Below, piece by piece: positions 27,101 through 39,173 of a stretch of DNA of 64,000 nucleotides. This DNA is from Pinus tabuliformis (lineage: Eukaryota; Streptophyta; Pinopsida; Pinales; Pinaceae). The stretch covers positions 646,796,606-646,860,605 of the forward strand of contig CM062811.1 in NCBI GenBank assembly GCA_031772625.1, in the 5' to 3' direction. The notes beneath the pieces are model-generated. The model made no database searches. It was not told the origin of the DNA and saw only the letters and a list, made by a program, of their open reading frames with translations. The translations under genes and the position numbers were made by a program. Position 1 is the first letter of the stretch. The number at the start of each line of letters is the position of its first letter.

Positions 27101-29479
27101 TTTCCTTCAAAATAAAAGTTGTTTATGTTGTGTGTTAGTGTTAGTCTTTGCAGTCTTCCACCAATGATCAAATATGCTCTTATAAAGTGGTCTTGTGGTG
27201 TTGAAATCAAATTTTTGTCATTTAAGTGAGTCTTCAAGTAAAATTTAGTCACTAAGTATTAGGTCTAGGATTGTTTGCACTCCTTCCAAAGTTTTCCAAG
27301 TACTGGTCCATGTCACCATTCGGCTGAGTGTATCATCATTCAAAGATTTCTCATCATTATTTCAGGTTCTAACGGGACTTTTTACACCTTGTTTGTGCTT
27401 TAGTTGTGCTAAGGTAAGGCTCATTTCCCTCCCCTAGGGTTTTGAAAGTAATTTTCCTTGGATGGTAAAATCATCAACAAAACTTGTATCCTGATGCTCA
27501 TACACCTTCCCCTACCCTTAAAATATCTTCTTAAACACTTTCCATCACTGATATCCCTTAAATTCATTATTTTCCCACAAACCCTATCCTATTGCTACAA
27601 TTTGACACTTTTCTAGGTTAAACCTTGCTTTGCCCTTTTGGACCCCTTCCCCTCACTAAATCTTTGCAATTCCACTTTTCCCTACTTTCTAACATCCCTC
27701 CCTACTTCCAAAAATTTTCTCAAGAAATTAGAATCCCCTCATCCCCTTCATTTCCCTTCATTTCTACAAATTCCCTGTTATACACATCGGGATAGGTTTT
27801 ATTCAAATAATGTTTTTGAGAAACAAAAGACGAATTTGAGAAAAGTGAGAGAGGTTTTTTCCCATCATAGACTCAAGAAGAAAAACCTCCTTCATTTTTT
27901 ACACAAGTCTCATGGTTTGGGAGAAATTTACAAAACATCATTTGCCTCAGGAGAGTTACTGCACTTCTGGAGCGACTTTGGGAAAATCAAGATGTCTCCT
28001 AGCTAGAGTGACTAAATGACTTTCTTGATGAGTCAAATTATAACTAGACACTGAGATATTTCCATTGAGCTATCATGAGCTCAATTTGGAGTTGAGGAAG
28101 ACCTCCAAAAGTTGACTGAAACAACACTCTGCATTTTGGCAACCTCATTCTACAAATTTTGACCAGTCTTGGGAGATTGTGCTTTTGACAGGGTAAATGA
28201 GCTCCAAATTGAAAAATTCAAGATGTTTTACAAAGTAGCCTCGACAAGTTTTCCAACAAGCTATCCCACGCCCAATTTGGACATTGAAAAGGCACTCAAA
28301 ATTTGATTTGAAGTCGGTGTTGCGTGTTTCCTTAAGGCGTTGCGCATTTGTCCAGGAGAGGTGCTGCGCATTTCCTTAAGGCGCTGCGCACTTGACAGGC
28401 AGCCCAATTTTTCACTGTTTCTTTGGTTTTTCACTTTTCACCTTAAGGATTTTGGTTTTTCACTGATGTAATTCACGATCATGATGTAATTAAAGTATAT
28501 CTTTTGTTACCTAGGGTAGATACATTAGATGAAAAGCTTAAATGAGATGAATGAATTAGTTTTGCTTCATACTAGGAATGTTTCAGTTTCAGCATCCTAG
28601 TCTTCAGCTTTCTACTCAACTTTTTGTGCAAGTGATTCCTCCTCTCATGGATTTGACCCCTGAGGCTAGGATTTGTTGTTTTGAAGCCTATATTATGTAT
28701 TTTCTTAGTCATTGTGTTGTTAGACTTAGTTGGATGCTCAGAGCTTGATTGTACATCATTGTAAGCAGTTTGGCAAGGAGATTAATAAGATTTGTAGCTA
28801 TTTTTATGGGATCCCTATGGTATGGAGTTTTAGTACAGTTTATTCTTTTGTGATCATTTGTTTACATGTTTTATGTATGCCATCATTCATTTCATTGCTT
28901 CTAGTTGAATGTTTTCAAGTTTGATAGGTAGAATCCATTGTATCAGTGCTCTGCCTTGGGAAATCATTCAACATTTCATGTTTTCTACTATTTAAGAAGG
29001 ATCCATGATTTTCACATGCCCTTCTTAGCTTCTCATTAGTCTTAAACACCTCACATCATCAAGCCTAAAGTGCTAAAGCCTATGCCTACCTTGCCCTATA
29101 GAACACCCTACATTTCTGACCTAATTTCCCAGACCTAAACTGCCTAGCTCCTCGTGATCCAGCAAAACACAAACAAATTCAATCAAAACCTTCGAGCTAC
29201 TATAATTAGCCTAAAATCCTTTACCTAATCCAGTCATCTTGACTAAGATCCTTATGGAGAAAGCCCTCTCCCAGCCTAGTAGGGCTAGCTACTTGGCTAA
29301 GCTTGGTTTGTGGTTACCCTGGCATTGCTTCCCTTCAACCTAAGGTCAATCTAGGTGATAACATTGTGTATATCTATAAACAAAGTATTAACTTGGCATA
29401 TTATAGAAGAGGAATTAGAAGGGGCCTCATAGTCGTATTCTTTAAAGACTCGGCGTGGAGAAAAATGGTCATTTTATCA
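24175..29479. other. AT-rich nuclear spacer, no convincing gene
   Basis: I examined both strands and found only short open frames without motifs. The longest (27,638-28,006, plus, 122 codons) has no recognisable domain and unremarkable composition. Local features are a doubled phrase (TTAGGTTGAT ... GGTTTAATT) near 26,645 and 26,687, and a small GC-rich tandem repeat at 28,318-28,400. The region 29,025-29,330 resembles 8,420-8,680 loosely. Confidence 0.45.
28318..28400. repeat. Short GC-rich tandem repeat, about four units of roughly 20 bp
   Basis: The units begin GTTGCG or GCTGCGCA, and two of them continue TTTCCTTAAGGC. TGCGCA (a palindrome) and CCTTAAGG (also a palindrome) recur. It stands out in an AT-rich background. 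Function unknown. Confidence 0.6.
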
Positions 29480-30270
29480 CAAATTGTGTTTATTCAAAAT
29501 AAGTGTGGTTGGAAGTGGAGTTTCTAATAGGATTGAAAAATGTTTGGTCAAGGGATTATACAAAAGTAGGCTTGAATAATTGGGTAGGGAATCCATAAAC
29601 AAAAGCTTTTAAGATTTTTCGGGATTTTCAATTAATAATGGCTTGGGGGATATGGTTGGCTAAGAACCTTTCAATTTTTGAGGAAAAACATATTCCTCAA
29701 ATGAAATTTGTATCCAATGGCTTCAACCTATTGAGTCATTTTCCATAGGATAAGGAAAAAAAAATCAGTGAGGGTAGTCGATGTAGAAAAATTTAATAAG
29801 AGTTTTCCATGGGATTTTTTTTATAGGGTGTCACTAGAGGATTCTACTATATGTGGAGGGGAAGGGATTATATTCTTTGAAGATAATCATTCTATTAAGT
29901 TTAGGGAAAGATTTAGGAGAGGGTTCAAATAATTATGGAAAATTGATGGCACTAAAACTAATATTGTTGTTAGCAAATGAAAAAGGAATTAACGCTTTAT
30001 AGGTGTTTGGTCACTCTCAAATTGTCATGTGATGAGTAAAACACAAACAAATATGTCAAAATGTGTTTATCAATTTTGCATTGGAAGAAGTCAAAGGTTT
30101 GAGAGTGTTTTTCAACCATCTTGCTCTTTAGCATGTATATAGGGATAGAAATATGGAAGTTGATGGTTTATCCAAAGATGGAATTGTAATGTAGTGTGGT
30201 ACCTAAATGATAACATAAAATATGAATGGGGACATTTCAAAATATTATCACCTTCCTTTTCATGAAATTG
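29480..30270 (+). mobile_element. LINE (L1-type) 3' remnant with RNase H domain
   Basis: The plus strand shows, in different frames, the typical C-terminal part of plant LINE ORF2 proteins: an AWGIWLAKNLSIFEEKHIP stretch (29,640-29,700), then an RVT_3-type RNase H pattern. The RNase H start reads PWDFFYRVS and ICGGEGIIFFEDN (about 29,810-29,890), where the family usually has the catalytic Asp in FFDG. Next come ALKLILLLANEKGIN and the closing HVYRDRNMEVDGLSKDG (about 30,130-30,190). Several in-frame stops and at least one frame change show it is dead. The reverse transcriptase and endonuclease are missing, as expected for a 5'-truncated insertion. Confidence 0.6.
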
Positions 30271-30812
30271 CATTTGGAGAAAGAAATGATCCTATATGAA
30301 TCCCTTCTTATCTCTAATCAAAGCTCACTCTTTAGCAATTTTGATAGTGTTATTTATTCTATTTCTAATCATATCTCTAACATGGAAAGGACATCCATTC
30401 TCTGAGTGGATAAATGGAGGTTTTTTTTTTGGACTAGATCTAATGAGGTTGAGAAAGTGTAGCTTCATACTTGGATTTTTTTTTAAAGCTTTAGAAAGTC
30501 CCTCGTGAGGGAAATTGCTTGAAAATGTTTGAGAAAACATGTGAAGAATGTAAATTCCTAACTTTTTCAAAACAACAATAAAATTATTTTATTTATTTAT
30601 TTTTCTCGAGGAACAAAAAGGTTAATGGACATGGAGTAAAATTAACTTTTCACTTTATTCATTACATGTATCAAATCTATATTCAAGTTAAGTTCAAATT
30701 TTTTGATATAATTTTGTTGGCTTATCTAATATTATTATCCAAATTCAATACTATATGGTAGAGAGTACCCTCTCTCATCCCATCCATGTTGTGTCTTCCT
30801 CTTTCACAACCT
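30271..30812. other. AT-rich spacer
   Basis: No gene recognised. The overlapping open frames on both strands (30,296-30,570) lack motifs. Confidence 0.4.
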
Positions 30813-31522
30813 AAGCCCCCCAAATCCAGGTGGAGGATAATTACCATAGTTAATAATTATATCTCTACCAAAGTTTGTAAAATCATGGATTATATTTGTA
30901 ATATACATGATAAAAAAAAAAAAACAAAATAAATCATAATAGTGAAGTACCAATCTAATTGATTTAATTTTTACCATTGTAATTTTTAATCTTCACCCAT
31001 GGATTTTGTAAACCGTGGTGTTTACCCATGGTATTTTGAAATTGAAAAGGGGATGACTCTCAGTGGAAAGACACCCCTAAAAAGTATAAATACAGGAATT
31101 CACTTAGAGAAAAGCATGCTTTTTCTCATAATGTAGTCTCATCGTATATTATCAATTGAATAAATATTTGAGTTTTCTTTTTGAAATATCTCTCTTATGA
31201 ATGGTATCGTATTCTAAGTTATCTTTATAATGTTTTTTCTACAATATTTATCTTATGCATTGTGCCATATTCTCAATTCTTTATATAAAGTTCTTCTACA
31301 ATATTTCTCTCATGCATTATGACATTTTTCTTTATCACACTTGAAATTTCATTTCTTAAACAACTTGGATCACACCAACATCAATGCATCATATTTCATG
31401 ATAACTTTACAATTAAGCGCACTTCGGCCATAGCAGTATTGGGATGAGTGACTTGATGAGAATTTTAGTTTTTATTCTTTTTTCACTCTCTAAGTCTCAT
31501 TCCTCCAACGATCTAGATCAGT
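30813..31522 (+). repeat. Left LTR of the gag-protease element
   Basis: Direct repeat of 33,737-34,542. The outer edge is uncertain by a few tens of bases. Confidence 0.6.
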
Positions 31523-33736
31523 GGTATCTGAATGGTCTGCTCTGGTCTATTTTTTTGTGCATGTCCCTAATGAGGTTAGGGTACAAGGAGTTCAGACTCT
31601 AAATATTGCGACCTTTGCATGACCGTCCTCATCGACCCCGACAATCTCACATGGCGGACGAAAATAAAAATGATAGAGCAAGAGATCCTATCAAATTGTT
31701 GCTCGAGGAAGAACTTACAAGATAGAGGAGTGAGATGATGACAAATTTCGTCGAGATCCTTGGACAACTCCCAACAACAATTGAAAAACCTTTGACAAGC
31801 AAAGATTTTGGAAGCTCAACACCCTTCCAGGTACAAGTTAACTTTGATATCCTCTGTTCAAAAAACAAATAGACGTAGAAGCATTATAAAAATGGTTGAA
31901 TCCACTATAGGCTATTATGTGGTTCAAAAAAAATTCAACAATGATAAAATCACCTTCGCACTCCTAAAATCTCTTCCTCGTGTCAATATTGGTGGGAAGG
32001 TTACTAGGAGAGACTTAATGAAGACGAGTCTTGGGCATACAAGGGAGGGCCCACTTGGTCCATTTTTGTGGATTCCCTCAAAGAAGACTTCTACCCTATA
32101 GGATACTATGAAGACCAATACATGAGGTGGACTACACTACGACAGGAAAGGGACCAAGCATTACTAGAGTTCACAAATATCCTCATACCTTACACACTAA
32201 GTTGGGTATTAAAGACTCTAAGCGACATTTGATGCTCAAGTATCGTGGTTGTCTGCACATATACATACAAGCATAAATGGAGTTCTTGGAAATCTGGTCA
32301 CTTGGTGCGACATACCGATATGATGTCAAAATAGGGAAAAGATTTAAACAAAAGAAGCAAAATTTTGATCTGCAAATCCTTCATAAAGGAAGTAGAGCAA
32401 GGGACAGAGCTACGGTAGAAATCCCCAAGAAAAACCACCTAAGCCACAAACAAAGAATGGTTATGGAAATTCAAAGGAAGAAACTAGGAAGTGGTGTAGG
32501 CTCCACATAAGTCCCTCACGCAAGATTAATGAATGTTGCTTAAAACAATCATAATTGGAAAAGTTTACAGAGAAACAAATAGACTCTAGCTCATATTCTG
32601 ATTTAGAACGGATAAAAGGAAGTTGATCATTGATGTAGAACCTAATGTTACTATTGTAACTGTGAAGATCCAACCAAAATAATCATAGGATCCTAAGGAG
32701 GGGGAGTGCCTCTTTCATTCATATATGTCAGTAACAGGAACCCCATTACATTTCATTATTAACAATGGCAACCAAAAGAAACTAATCTCGGTCGAGGTCA
32801 TCAAGAGATTGAAGCTACTAATAATTTTGCAACTGCAACCATACACCATTGGTTGGTTGAGCCATGGATGAGACATCCTTGTCAACTAACAGTGTCACTT
32901 GTCCCATGACATCAAGCCTTTCATAGATGAGGTATCGTGTGATGTTGCACCACTCAAAGTTTGTAATGTTATGTTAGGACAACCTTATATGTGGAAACAT
33001 TATGTTGTTTATAAGTCTCGGCCTCGTAGTGTTGTTTTCACTCTGTGGGATCAACTCTATAGGATACCAGAGGTAGTTCCAACTACTGAAAAATCATTGA
33101 TCTCAACAAAACAATGCAAGAAGGTAGTCTCTCATACTTCCAAGTTTGTCCTTTCCATGGTTTGGTCAAAAGGTGAACAACAAGTCACTGCAACCATCAC
33201 AACTTTAGTACAATCTCTCTCTACAGAACACAAGCATGTGGACAAGGTTGTATAACTGTCCAGGGATATATTCACATCACCTACAAAGGCACCCGTACTC
33301 TTCCAAGTCATATATCCACTTACACTAGATGAAAACTATCCATATGTTCAATGGAGATCTTTACAACTCTATTAGTTCTTTGTAAAAATGTTCAAGGTTC
33401 CAACTAATGACCCCCATGGATGTCACCTTTCAAATTGCATCTTCACCAACAAAGTCCTCCCATCAAGCAACCAGATTTGTGGAATAATTTCAACCCTTCC
33501 AACAACAGGTTCATGATTCACTACCAAGAGCCAATACCAAACACAAACAATAACATGCCTAACATCAGGTTTGTGTAGGTTTCAGGGTACAACTGATGGG
33601 ATTGTGGACACCAAGATGAAGGGTACTCACCAGCATAAGGGAAGCTTCTTCACCAGGGCAAGTTGTTCACCAAGAACCAAGTTCAACAAATATTTCCTCA
33701 TCTAACGAGGGAACTTTATGCAATGGGGAGGGAGGA

Positions 33737-34542
33737 TTGGTCCAAGTCGATGATAATTACCATAGTTAATAATTATTTTTCTACCAATATTTGTAAAATC
33801 ATGCATTATATTTGTAATATGCATGATAAAAAAACAAAATAAATCGTCATATTGGAGTAAGAATCTAATATCATGATGATTTATTTTTTACCATCATATT
33901 CACCCAGGGTATTCACCCATGGATTTTGTAAACCATGGTATGTACCCATGGTATTTGAATTGCATGATGATTTATTTTTTAACATCATAATTTGTGATTT
34001 TCATCCGTGGTATTCACCTATAGATTTTGTAAACCATGGTATTTTGAAATGGAAAATGGGATGAATCTCGTGGAAAGACACCTGTAAAAAGTATAAATAT
34101 GGGAATTCACTGGGAGCAAAACATGTTTTTTCTTATAATGTAGCCTCATGGTATATTATCAATTCAATAAATATTTGAGTTCTTTTTTATTGTTTTTTTG
34201 GAATATCTCTCTTACCCATGGTGCCATATTCTGAGTTATCTTTATAATGTTTTTCAACAATATTTCTCTTACACATTGTGCCTTATTCTCAATTCTTTTT
34301 ATAATGTTTTTCTGCAATATTTTTCTCATGCATTGCAACATATTCCTTTATCACTCATGAAGTTGCATTTCTTAAACAACTTAGATCACATCAACATTAA
34401 TGGAACGCTATAGTTAAGTGTGCTTAGACCAAAATAGTACTAAGACACAAAATAGTACTAAGATAGATGACTTATTAGGAATTTTTAGCTTTTATTCTTT
34501 TTTCACTCCTTAAGTCTCCTTCCTCCACCAATCTAAATCGCT
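33737..34542 (+). repeat. Right LTR of the gag-protease element
   Basis: Direct repeat of 30,813-31,522. It contains an internal partial duplication of the phrase around GATTTATTTTTTACCATCAT (about 33,880 and 33,966), which makes it longer than the left copy. Confidence 0.6.
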
Positions 34543-35518
34543 CCCTCTCACACTTGTATGGCAAGGAGTGGTTTATTTTATAGGGAGTTTATTTCAAAAT
34601 GCTCATTAATATTTTGTTGATGATTAGAGTAGATGTGTCTAAGAATGGTCGTTAGAAGTTAAAATCTATTATATTGTTTTCATTAATGTAAATATGTTTT
34701 TATTTTAAAGGGTCATGCATACAATTGAGATTGACATCATTAAAGTACACTATGAAATTTAGCATATCTCAAAACTATTATTAAATCAGGATTTGATCTA
34801 TAAGTGGCTTTCATGCCAAACTTACTTTTGAACGAGAAGTTACATTTAAAGGGTTTACATTACATTGAAATTCTTCAAGTTTTCCAGTTATATTTATCTA
34901 TTTGAGTCATTAATATAAAATAAAGATGTATAATCATTCGTCATTTTAAGAGTGTATTTTATGGCAATTTTTAGCAATCATACATGGAACAAGGATGTAG
35001 ATAAATATATAGATAGATGCCTATTATTAAATAGTTTCTCTCTTAAGTTTATGTAGAAAGAAAAAATAAGACGATAATTGTCCAATTAACCAATAAAATT
35101 ATGAGTGTAAGATTTGAACATGGCATGACTTTGACTTATGGTTAGCCACTATTTTAATTCTATTTTTCTCATATAAAATCCATATGTAATTTATGTTTTT
35201 TTTTCATGTGTGATTTTATAATATATTTATCTAGATTTCTTCTAAAGAATATTTACCAAATCCAAGAATATTTACCAAATCCTCTACTTCAATTACTGAA
35301 GGGTTTTATAATAAAAAAAAATGATATGGTAGATATATATGGATGGAAAGACACATTTCTCTCCTCTCAACAAGATTTCCTTGCACACATATTAAATTAT
35401 CAAATAAAGTGTGCATTTTAAGATCATAGGCCCAAGGAACTAAAAACCACATGAGGACACACTAAATGAGTATGTGGCATGCACAAAAACCATAAGAAAA
35501 ATAAATTGGAATGATGTG
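34543..35518. other. AT-rich nuclear flank left of the plastid insertion
   Basis: No gene or repeat recognised. It ends where plastid sequence starts at 35,519 (TTCGATCG). Confidence 0.5.
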
Positions 35519-35618
35519 TTCGATCGTATATATCCTCAATATCTATTCGCAATATGGGTTGCTAACTCAATGGTAGAGTACTCGGCTTTTAAGTGCGACT
35601 AAGATCTTTTACACATTT
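35519..35618 (+). repeat. 100-bp direct repeat, copy 1 (trnK 5' region)
   Basis: Identical to 37,564-37,663. It covers the sequence just upstream of trnK-UUU, its 5' exon and the start of the intron. Copy 1 is the left edge of the plastid insertion. Confidence 0.9.
35556..35592 (+). pseudogene. trnK-UUU: trnK-UUU 5' exon with part of its intron (plastid-derived), copy 1
   Basis: The 37-base exon begins GGGTTGCTAACTCAATGG and is followed by a group II intron start (GTGCGACT). The intron continues to about 35,900 with the conserved GGAAGACTACGACTGATCCTC phrase. The matK-bearing middle and the 3' exon are absent, so no tRNA-Lys can form. It is cut on the right by an atpA fragment in the opposite direction. 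Confidence 0.85.
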
Positions 35619-35920
35619 GAATGAAGTAGAAAACTCGTCGATACCATCGGTAAAGTTCGGAAGACTACGACTGATCCTCGAAGTATAATGAACGGAAAAA
35701 AAAGCATGTCGTTCCAACATATGATCTTTATGATACCTGATATTATTTCTCGGATACCTGATTGTATTCGATCAGGACCGGATCTGATTTAAGGAATCAA
35801 ATGGGTGGGAAATGTCTATTATATACCTAGATGGATGTATAATATGCTCATCCTTTCGGATCAAATGTGATAATTGTGAATAGGATTGAATCAATTCGCG
35901 GTTAAGTTGAATGAGTCAAT

Positions 35921-36562
35921 GCGGATCCCGGCATTGAATAGATCGGCCGATGAAAATATTTGTCCATCGGTAATGGAAATTGCATTAGTGGGAATATAAG
36001 CTGAAACATCTCCAGCTTGAGTCTCAACTATTGGTAGAGCAGTAACACTCCCCTCACCTAACTGGGAACTTAATTTAGCTGCTCTTTCCAAGAGACGGGA
36101 ATGCAAATAGAAAACATCTCCCGGATAAGCTTCTCGGCCAGGTGGTCTTCTTAATAGAAGAGACATTTGTCGATAAGCTTGTGCCTGTTTGGAGAGATCA
36201 TCATAAATGATTGATGTGTGTTGTTTTTTATACATGAAGTATTCAGCCAAAGTTGCTCCTGTATAAGGGGCGAGATATTGTAATGTAGCGGGAGAATCCG
36301 CAGTTTCCGCTACCACAATGGTATATGCCATTGCGCCACGTTCTCGGAATGTATTAACTACCTGAGCCACGGAAGAAGCTCTTTGACCAATTGCTACATA
36401 GACACAGATTACATTTTGACTCTTTTGATTAAGAATAGTATCTGTAGCTACTGCTGTCTTGCCGGTCTGTCTGTCCCCAATAATTAATTCTCGCTGACCA
36501 CGCCCTATAGGAATCATAGAATCAATAGCAATAAGCCCCGTTTGAAGGGGTTCATATACGGA
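35921..36562 (-). pseudogene. atpA: atpA internal fragment (plastid ATP synthase alpha subunit)
   Basis: About 214 codons from the middle of the plastid F1 ATP synthase alpha subunit, which normally has about 505 residues and sits in the thylakoid ATP synthase head. The fragment starts at [15 protein letters not shown] and contains the Walker A loop GDRQTGKT, the [12 protein letters not shown] region, [15 protein letters not shown] and [15 protein letters not shown], and stops at FNAGIR. The N-terminal barrel and C-terminal bundle are missing. It is joined head to head with the chlB 3' end on its right. Its usual neighbour trnR-UCU is found elsewhere in the insertion (51,685). Nothing here suggests expression. 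Confidence 0.9.
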
Positions 36563-36565
36563 ACA

Positions 36566-36814
36566 TTCGCTCTGGGTATGGAGGATCATCTTCTAGATAT
36601 TTTTTGTGGTCATGATACGAAGGAAATAATGACTAAATCCTTATCCACGGATATTAGTCCAATTTGGGATCCTGAAAGTCGGCAAGAATTGGGTAAAATC
36701 CCCCGTTTTGTAAGGGACGAAGTAAAAAGAAATACAGAAAAATTTGCACGACGAAAGGGCATTTTGAACGTTACTGTCGAGGTAATGCACGCAGCTAAAG
36801 AAGCATTAAGTTAA
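36566..36814 (+). pseudogene. chlB: chlB 3' end (dark-operative protochlorophyllide reductase subunit B)
   Basis: The last 82 codons of chlB, from [20 protein letters not shown] to MHAAKEALS and a proper stop. ChlB is a subunit of the light-independent protochlorophyllide oxidoreductase, which lets gymnosperms, ferns and algae green in the dark. The matching 5' end (218 codons) is at 63,006-63,659, at the other end of the insertion, and the middle of the roughly 510-residue protein is missing from the window. Downstream sequence runs collinearly to trnK at 37,601, which is the normal plastid order in gymnosperms. Confidence 0.92.
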
Positions 36815-37600
36815 GTACCTAATAAATATCAATTAATTGATTACATTGAGTGTATTCTATACAAAAAGAGTGGATCCGATTCGATACCTATTCCTATCAT
36901 ATCATTTGAGTTAATGACTATTCATAATCACGTCTCGAATCATGATTCGAGATCACTGATCTCGATCATGATTCGAGATCAGGGAGGAATCTTCAAAACA
37001 TCGTCTGAAACGATGCGGTAGTTTACATAATGGGTTTCGTGGATATGGATTATGACATCATTTCATATTCGGATCAAATGCCCTTGGCTCAACATTATTC
37101 TTATTTTATTATATACTCTCCAAGTAAATCTCGTTTCCACGTGATTCCATACAAAGATGACGAATATTTGAATCGTTCTATTGTTACAAATAAGCCTAGG
37201 ATTTTCTATCGATGCGTCTAACATCTCGTCCCAATATAGCGCCAATCCAACAATTAATTTATCTCTTATTCTGGATTGACAATAGTGTATTGTGTCGATA
37301 TAATTCGTCCATTCACAATAGAAATAGATATCTTAGGTTCATCGTTTATCAGTGATTCTATCCAATCATGATAATTCTGTCGATGGATCATTTATTCATA
37401 ACCTAGATTACTTTATTTTGGAATGGTGGATCGAAACTCTACATATTCCGATATGAACTGACGAGTGAATTATTTGGTCATTCACGTAGGTTTTTGATCC
37501 CTCCCGTTCGTCAATTAGATTGGTAGGATTTACCGGTTCATATTGAGTAACCTCGCATTCCACTTCGATCGTATATATCCTCAATATCTATTCGCAATAT
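36815..37600 (+). other. chlB-trnK intergenic spacer (plastid-derived)
   Basis: The sequence links the chlB stop codon with the second trnK 5' exon, the natural order in gymnosperm plastomes. It contains an imperfect duplication of a phrase around ATGATTCGAGATCA (36,940-36,982). The 63-codon frame at 37,030-37,221 has no recognisable product. Confidence 0.7.
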
Positions 37601-37663
37601 GGGTTGCTAACTCAATGGTAGAGTACTCGGCTTTTAAGTGCGACTAAGATCTTTTACACATTT
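37564..37663 (+). repeat. trnK-UUU: 100-bp direct repeat, copy 2 (trnK 5' region)
   Basis: Identical to 35,519-35,618. It contains the trnK-UUU 5' exon at 37,601-37,637. Just after the shared ACACATTT the sequence switches to rpoC2. Confidence 0.9.
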
Positions 37664-38438
37664 ACACGTACACGTAATGGACATCCTGCTTATCTATGTC
37701 ATAATAACTTATCCATTACTATTGATGGTCAGGATCAAGTACAGAACTTAACCATTCCACCACAAAGTTTGCTTTTGGTTCAGAATGATCAATATGTGGA
37801 ATCGGAACAGCTTATTGCCGAGGTTCGTGCTAGAACATCTTCCTTCAAGGAAAAAGTTCGCAAAAATATATATTCTGACTTAGAAGGAGAAATGCACTGG
37901 AGTACCAATGTGTGTCATGCACCTGAATATGTACAGGGTAATGTTCATCCTATACTCAGGACGGGTTATCTATGGATATTATCGGGAGGTATATACGGAT
38001 CCCGTGTAGTACCCTTTCCATTTCATAAGTATCAGGATCAAGTATATGTTCAACCTTTTGTTGCCAAACATCAATCACTTTCTGATTCTTACGTGGATCA
38101 AGTGGAACATAGATCAGGTGACTCAAATTGCTATGAGAAGGAAGAACAAATCTTCAGTTATTCAGAAACTGAAACTGATCGGACCATATCCAACAAGCAT
38201 CGAGACTCTATTTATGTCTTTTACCCTAATAATTACAATATTAAGGGGAAAAAGCAAATGAATCGATTCATCGTCTCATTGCAGTGTGATAAAGAATGGG
38301 AAAAAAAAATAATACCTTGTCCTGATGCGATTCTTAGAATACCCAAAAGTGGTATTCTACAGAGAAATTCCATTTTTGGATATTCTAACGTAGAACATGG
38401 AATACCTGATGGGTCGAATATGACAACACCGTTTTCCC
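37664..38438 (+). pseudogene. rpoC2: rpoC2 fragment A (plastid RNA polymerase beta'' subunit)
   Basis: About 258 codons from the middle of rpoC2, which normally has over 1,000 codons and encodes the beta'' subunit of the plastid-encoded RNA polymerase. It begins near HTRNGHPAYLC and continues through LLVQNDQYVESEQLIAEVRA, GEMHWSTNV and [18 protein letters not shown]. Positions 37,773-38,438 are repeated in inverted orientation at 61,961-62,626, with at least one silent difference (T versus C in a Ser codon). The fragment is cut on the left at trnK and on the right at petA, where the bases CCC could belong to either partner. Confidence 0.9.
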
Positions 38439-39173
38439 AATACCGTATTTGAAGCAGTTGTTAAGATCCCCTATGATATGCAGATGAAACAAGTTCTTGC
38501 TAATGGCAAGAAAGGGGCTTTAAATGTAGGAGCTGTTCTAATTTTACCCGAGGGCTTTGAATTAGCCCCTCCGGATCGTATTTCCCCTGAGATTAGACAA
38601 AAGACGGGTAATCTTTATTTTCAGAACTATCGTCCCAATAAAAAAAACATTATTGTAATAGGTCCTGTTCCCGGTCAAAAATATAGTGAACTTGTGTTCC
38701 CCATCCTTTCACCAGATCCTTCTACTGATAAAGAAGCTCACTTCCTGAAATATCCCATATATGTGGGTGGTAATAGAGGAAGAGGACAAATTTATCCCGA
38801 CGGGAGTAAGAGCAACAATACGGTCTATAGTGCTTCAGCAACAGGAAGAGTGAGCAAAATTTTACGTAAAGAAAAGGGTGGATATGAGATAACTATCGAT
38901 AATACATCAGATGGTGGGCAAGTGGTTGACATTGTACCTCCAGGACCGGAGCTTCTTATTTCAGAAGGCGAATTGATCAAGGTCGATCAGCCATTAACGA
39001 ATAACCCTAATTTGGGTGGATTTGGTCAAGGAGATGCAGAGATAGTACTTCAAGATCCATTACGTGTTAAAGGTCTTTTATTATTCTTAGCATCTGTCAT
39101 TCTGGCACAGATATTTTTGGTCCTTAAGAAGAAACAATTTGAGAAAGTTCAATTGGCCGAGATGAATCTTTAG
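38439..39173 (+). pseudogene. petA: petA 3' part (cytochrome f)
   Basis: 244 codons plus stop from cytochrome f, the c-type haem subunit of the cytochrome b6f complex in thylakoids (about 320 residues in full). The fragment starts at [13 protein letters not shown], so the signal peptide and the CxxCH haem-binding motif at the N-terminus are missing. Present are the lumenal domain ([37 protein letters not shown]) and the C-terminal membrane anchor [17 protein letters not shown] followed by [15 protein letters not shown]. The frame is open, but without the haem site no cytochrome f could be made. Downstream to about 39,830 is probably the petA-psbJ side spacer. Confidence 0.92.

Larger units (their letters stand above)
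30813..34542 (+). mobile_element. Short Ty3/gypsy-type LTR element with gag and protease only, broken
   Basis: Two direct repeats, about 30,813-31,522 and 33,737-34,542, share GATAATTACCATAG near the start, the ATTTTGTAAACC(A/G)TGGT phrase and the same TATAAATA region. A primer-site-like TGGTATCTGAA follows the left copy (about 31,524), and a purine-rich AATGGGGAGGGAGGA precedes the right copy. The interior has a gag pattern (KDSKRHLMLKYRGCLHIYIQ, MEFLEIWSLG, HKQRMVMEIQ) and a retropepsin-like stretch ending LKVCNVMLGQPYMWKHYVVY. No RT, RNase H or integrase is seen, so it was probably non-autonomous or internally deleted. The repeats differ clearly, so it is old. It has several breaks. Confidence 0.7.

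Noticed and set aside
27638-28006. 122-codon plus-strand frame as a host gene
   Set aside because: No domain, no conserved neighbour and composition like the surrounding spacer; too little to call a gene.
30813-34542. A host aspartic protease gene
   Set aside because: The protease-like stretch lies between paired long repeats with primer site and polypurine tract, so it belongs to an LTR element.
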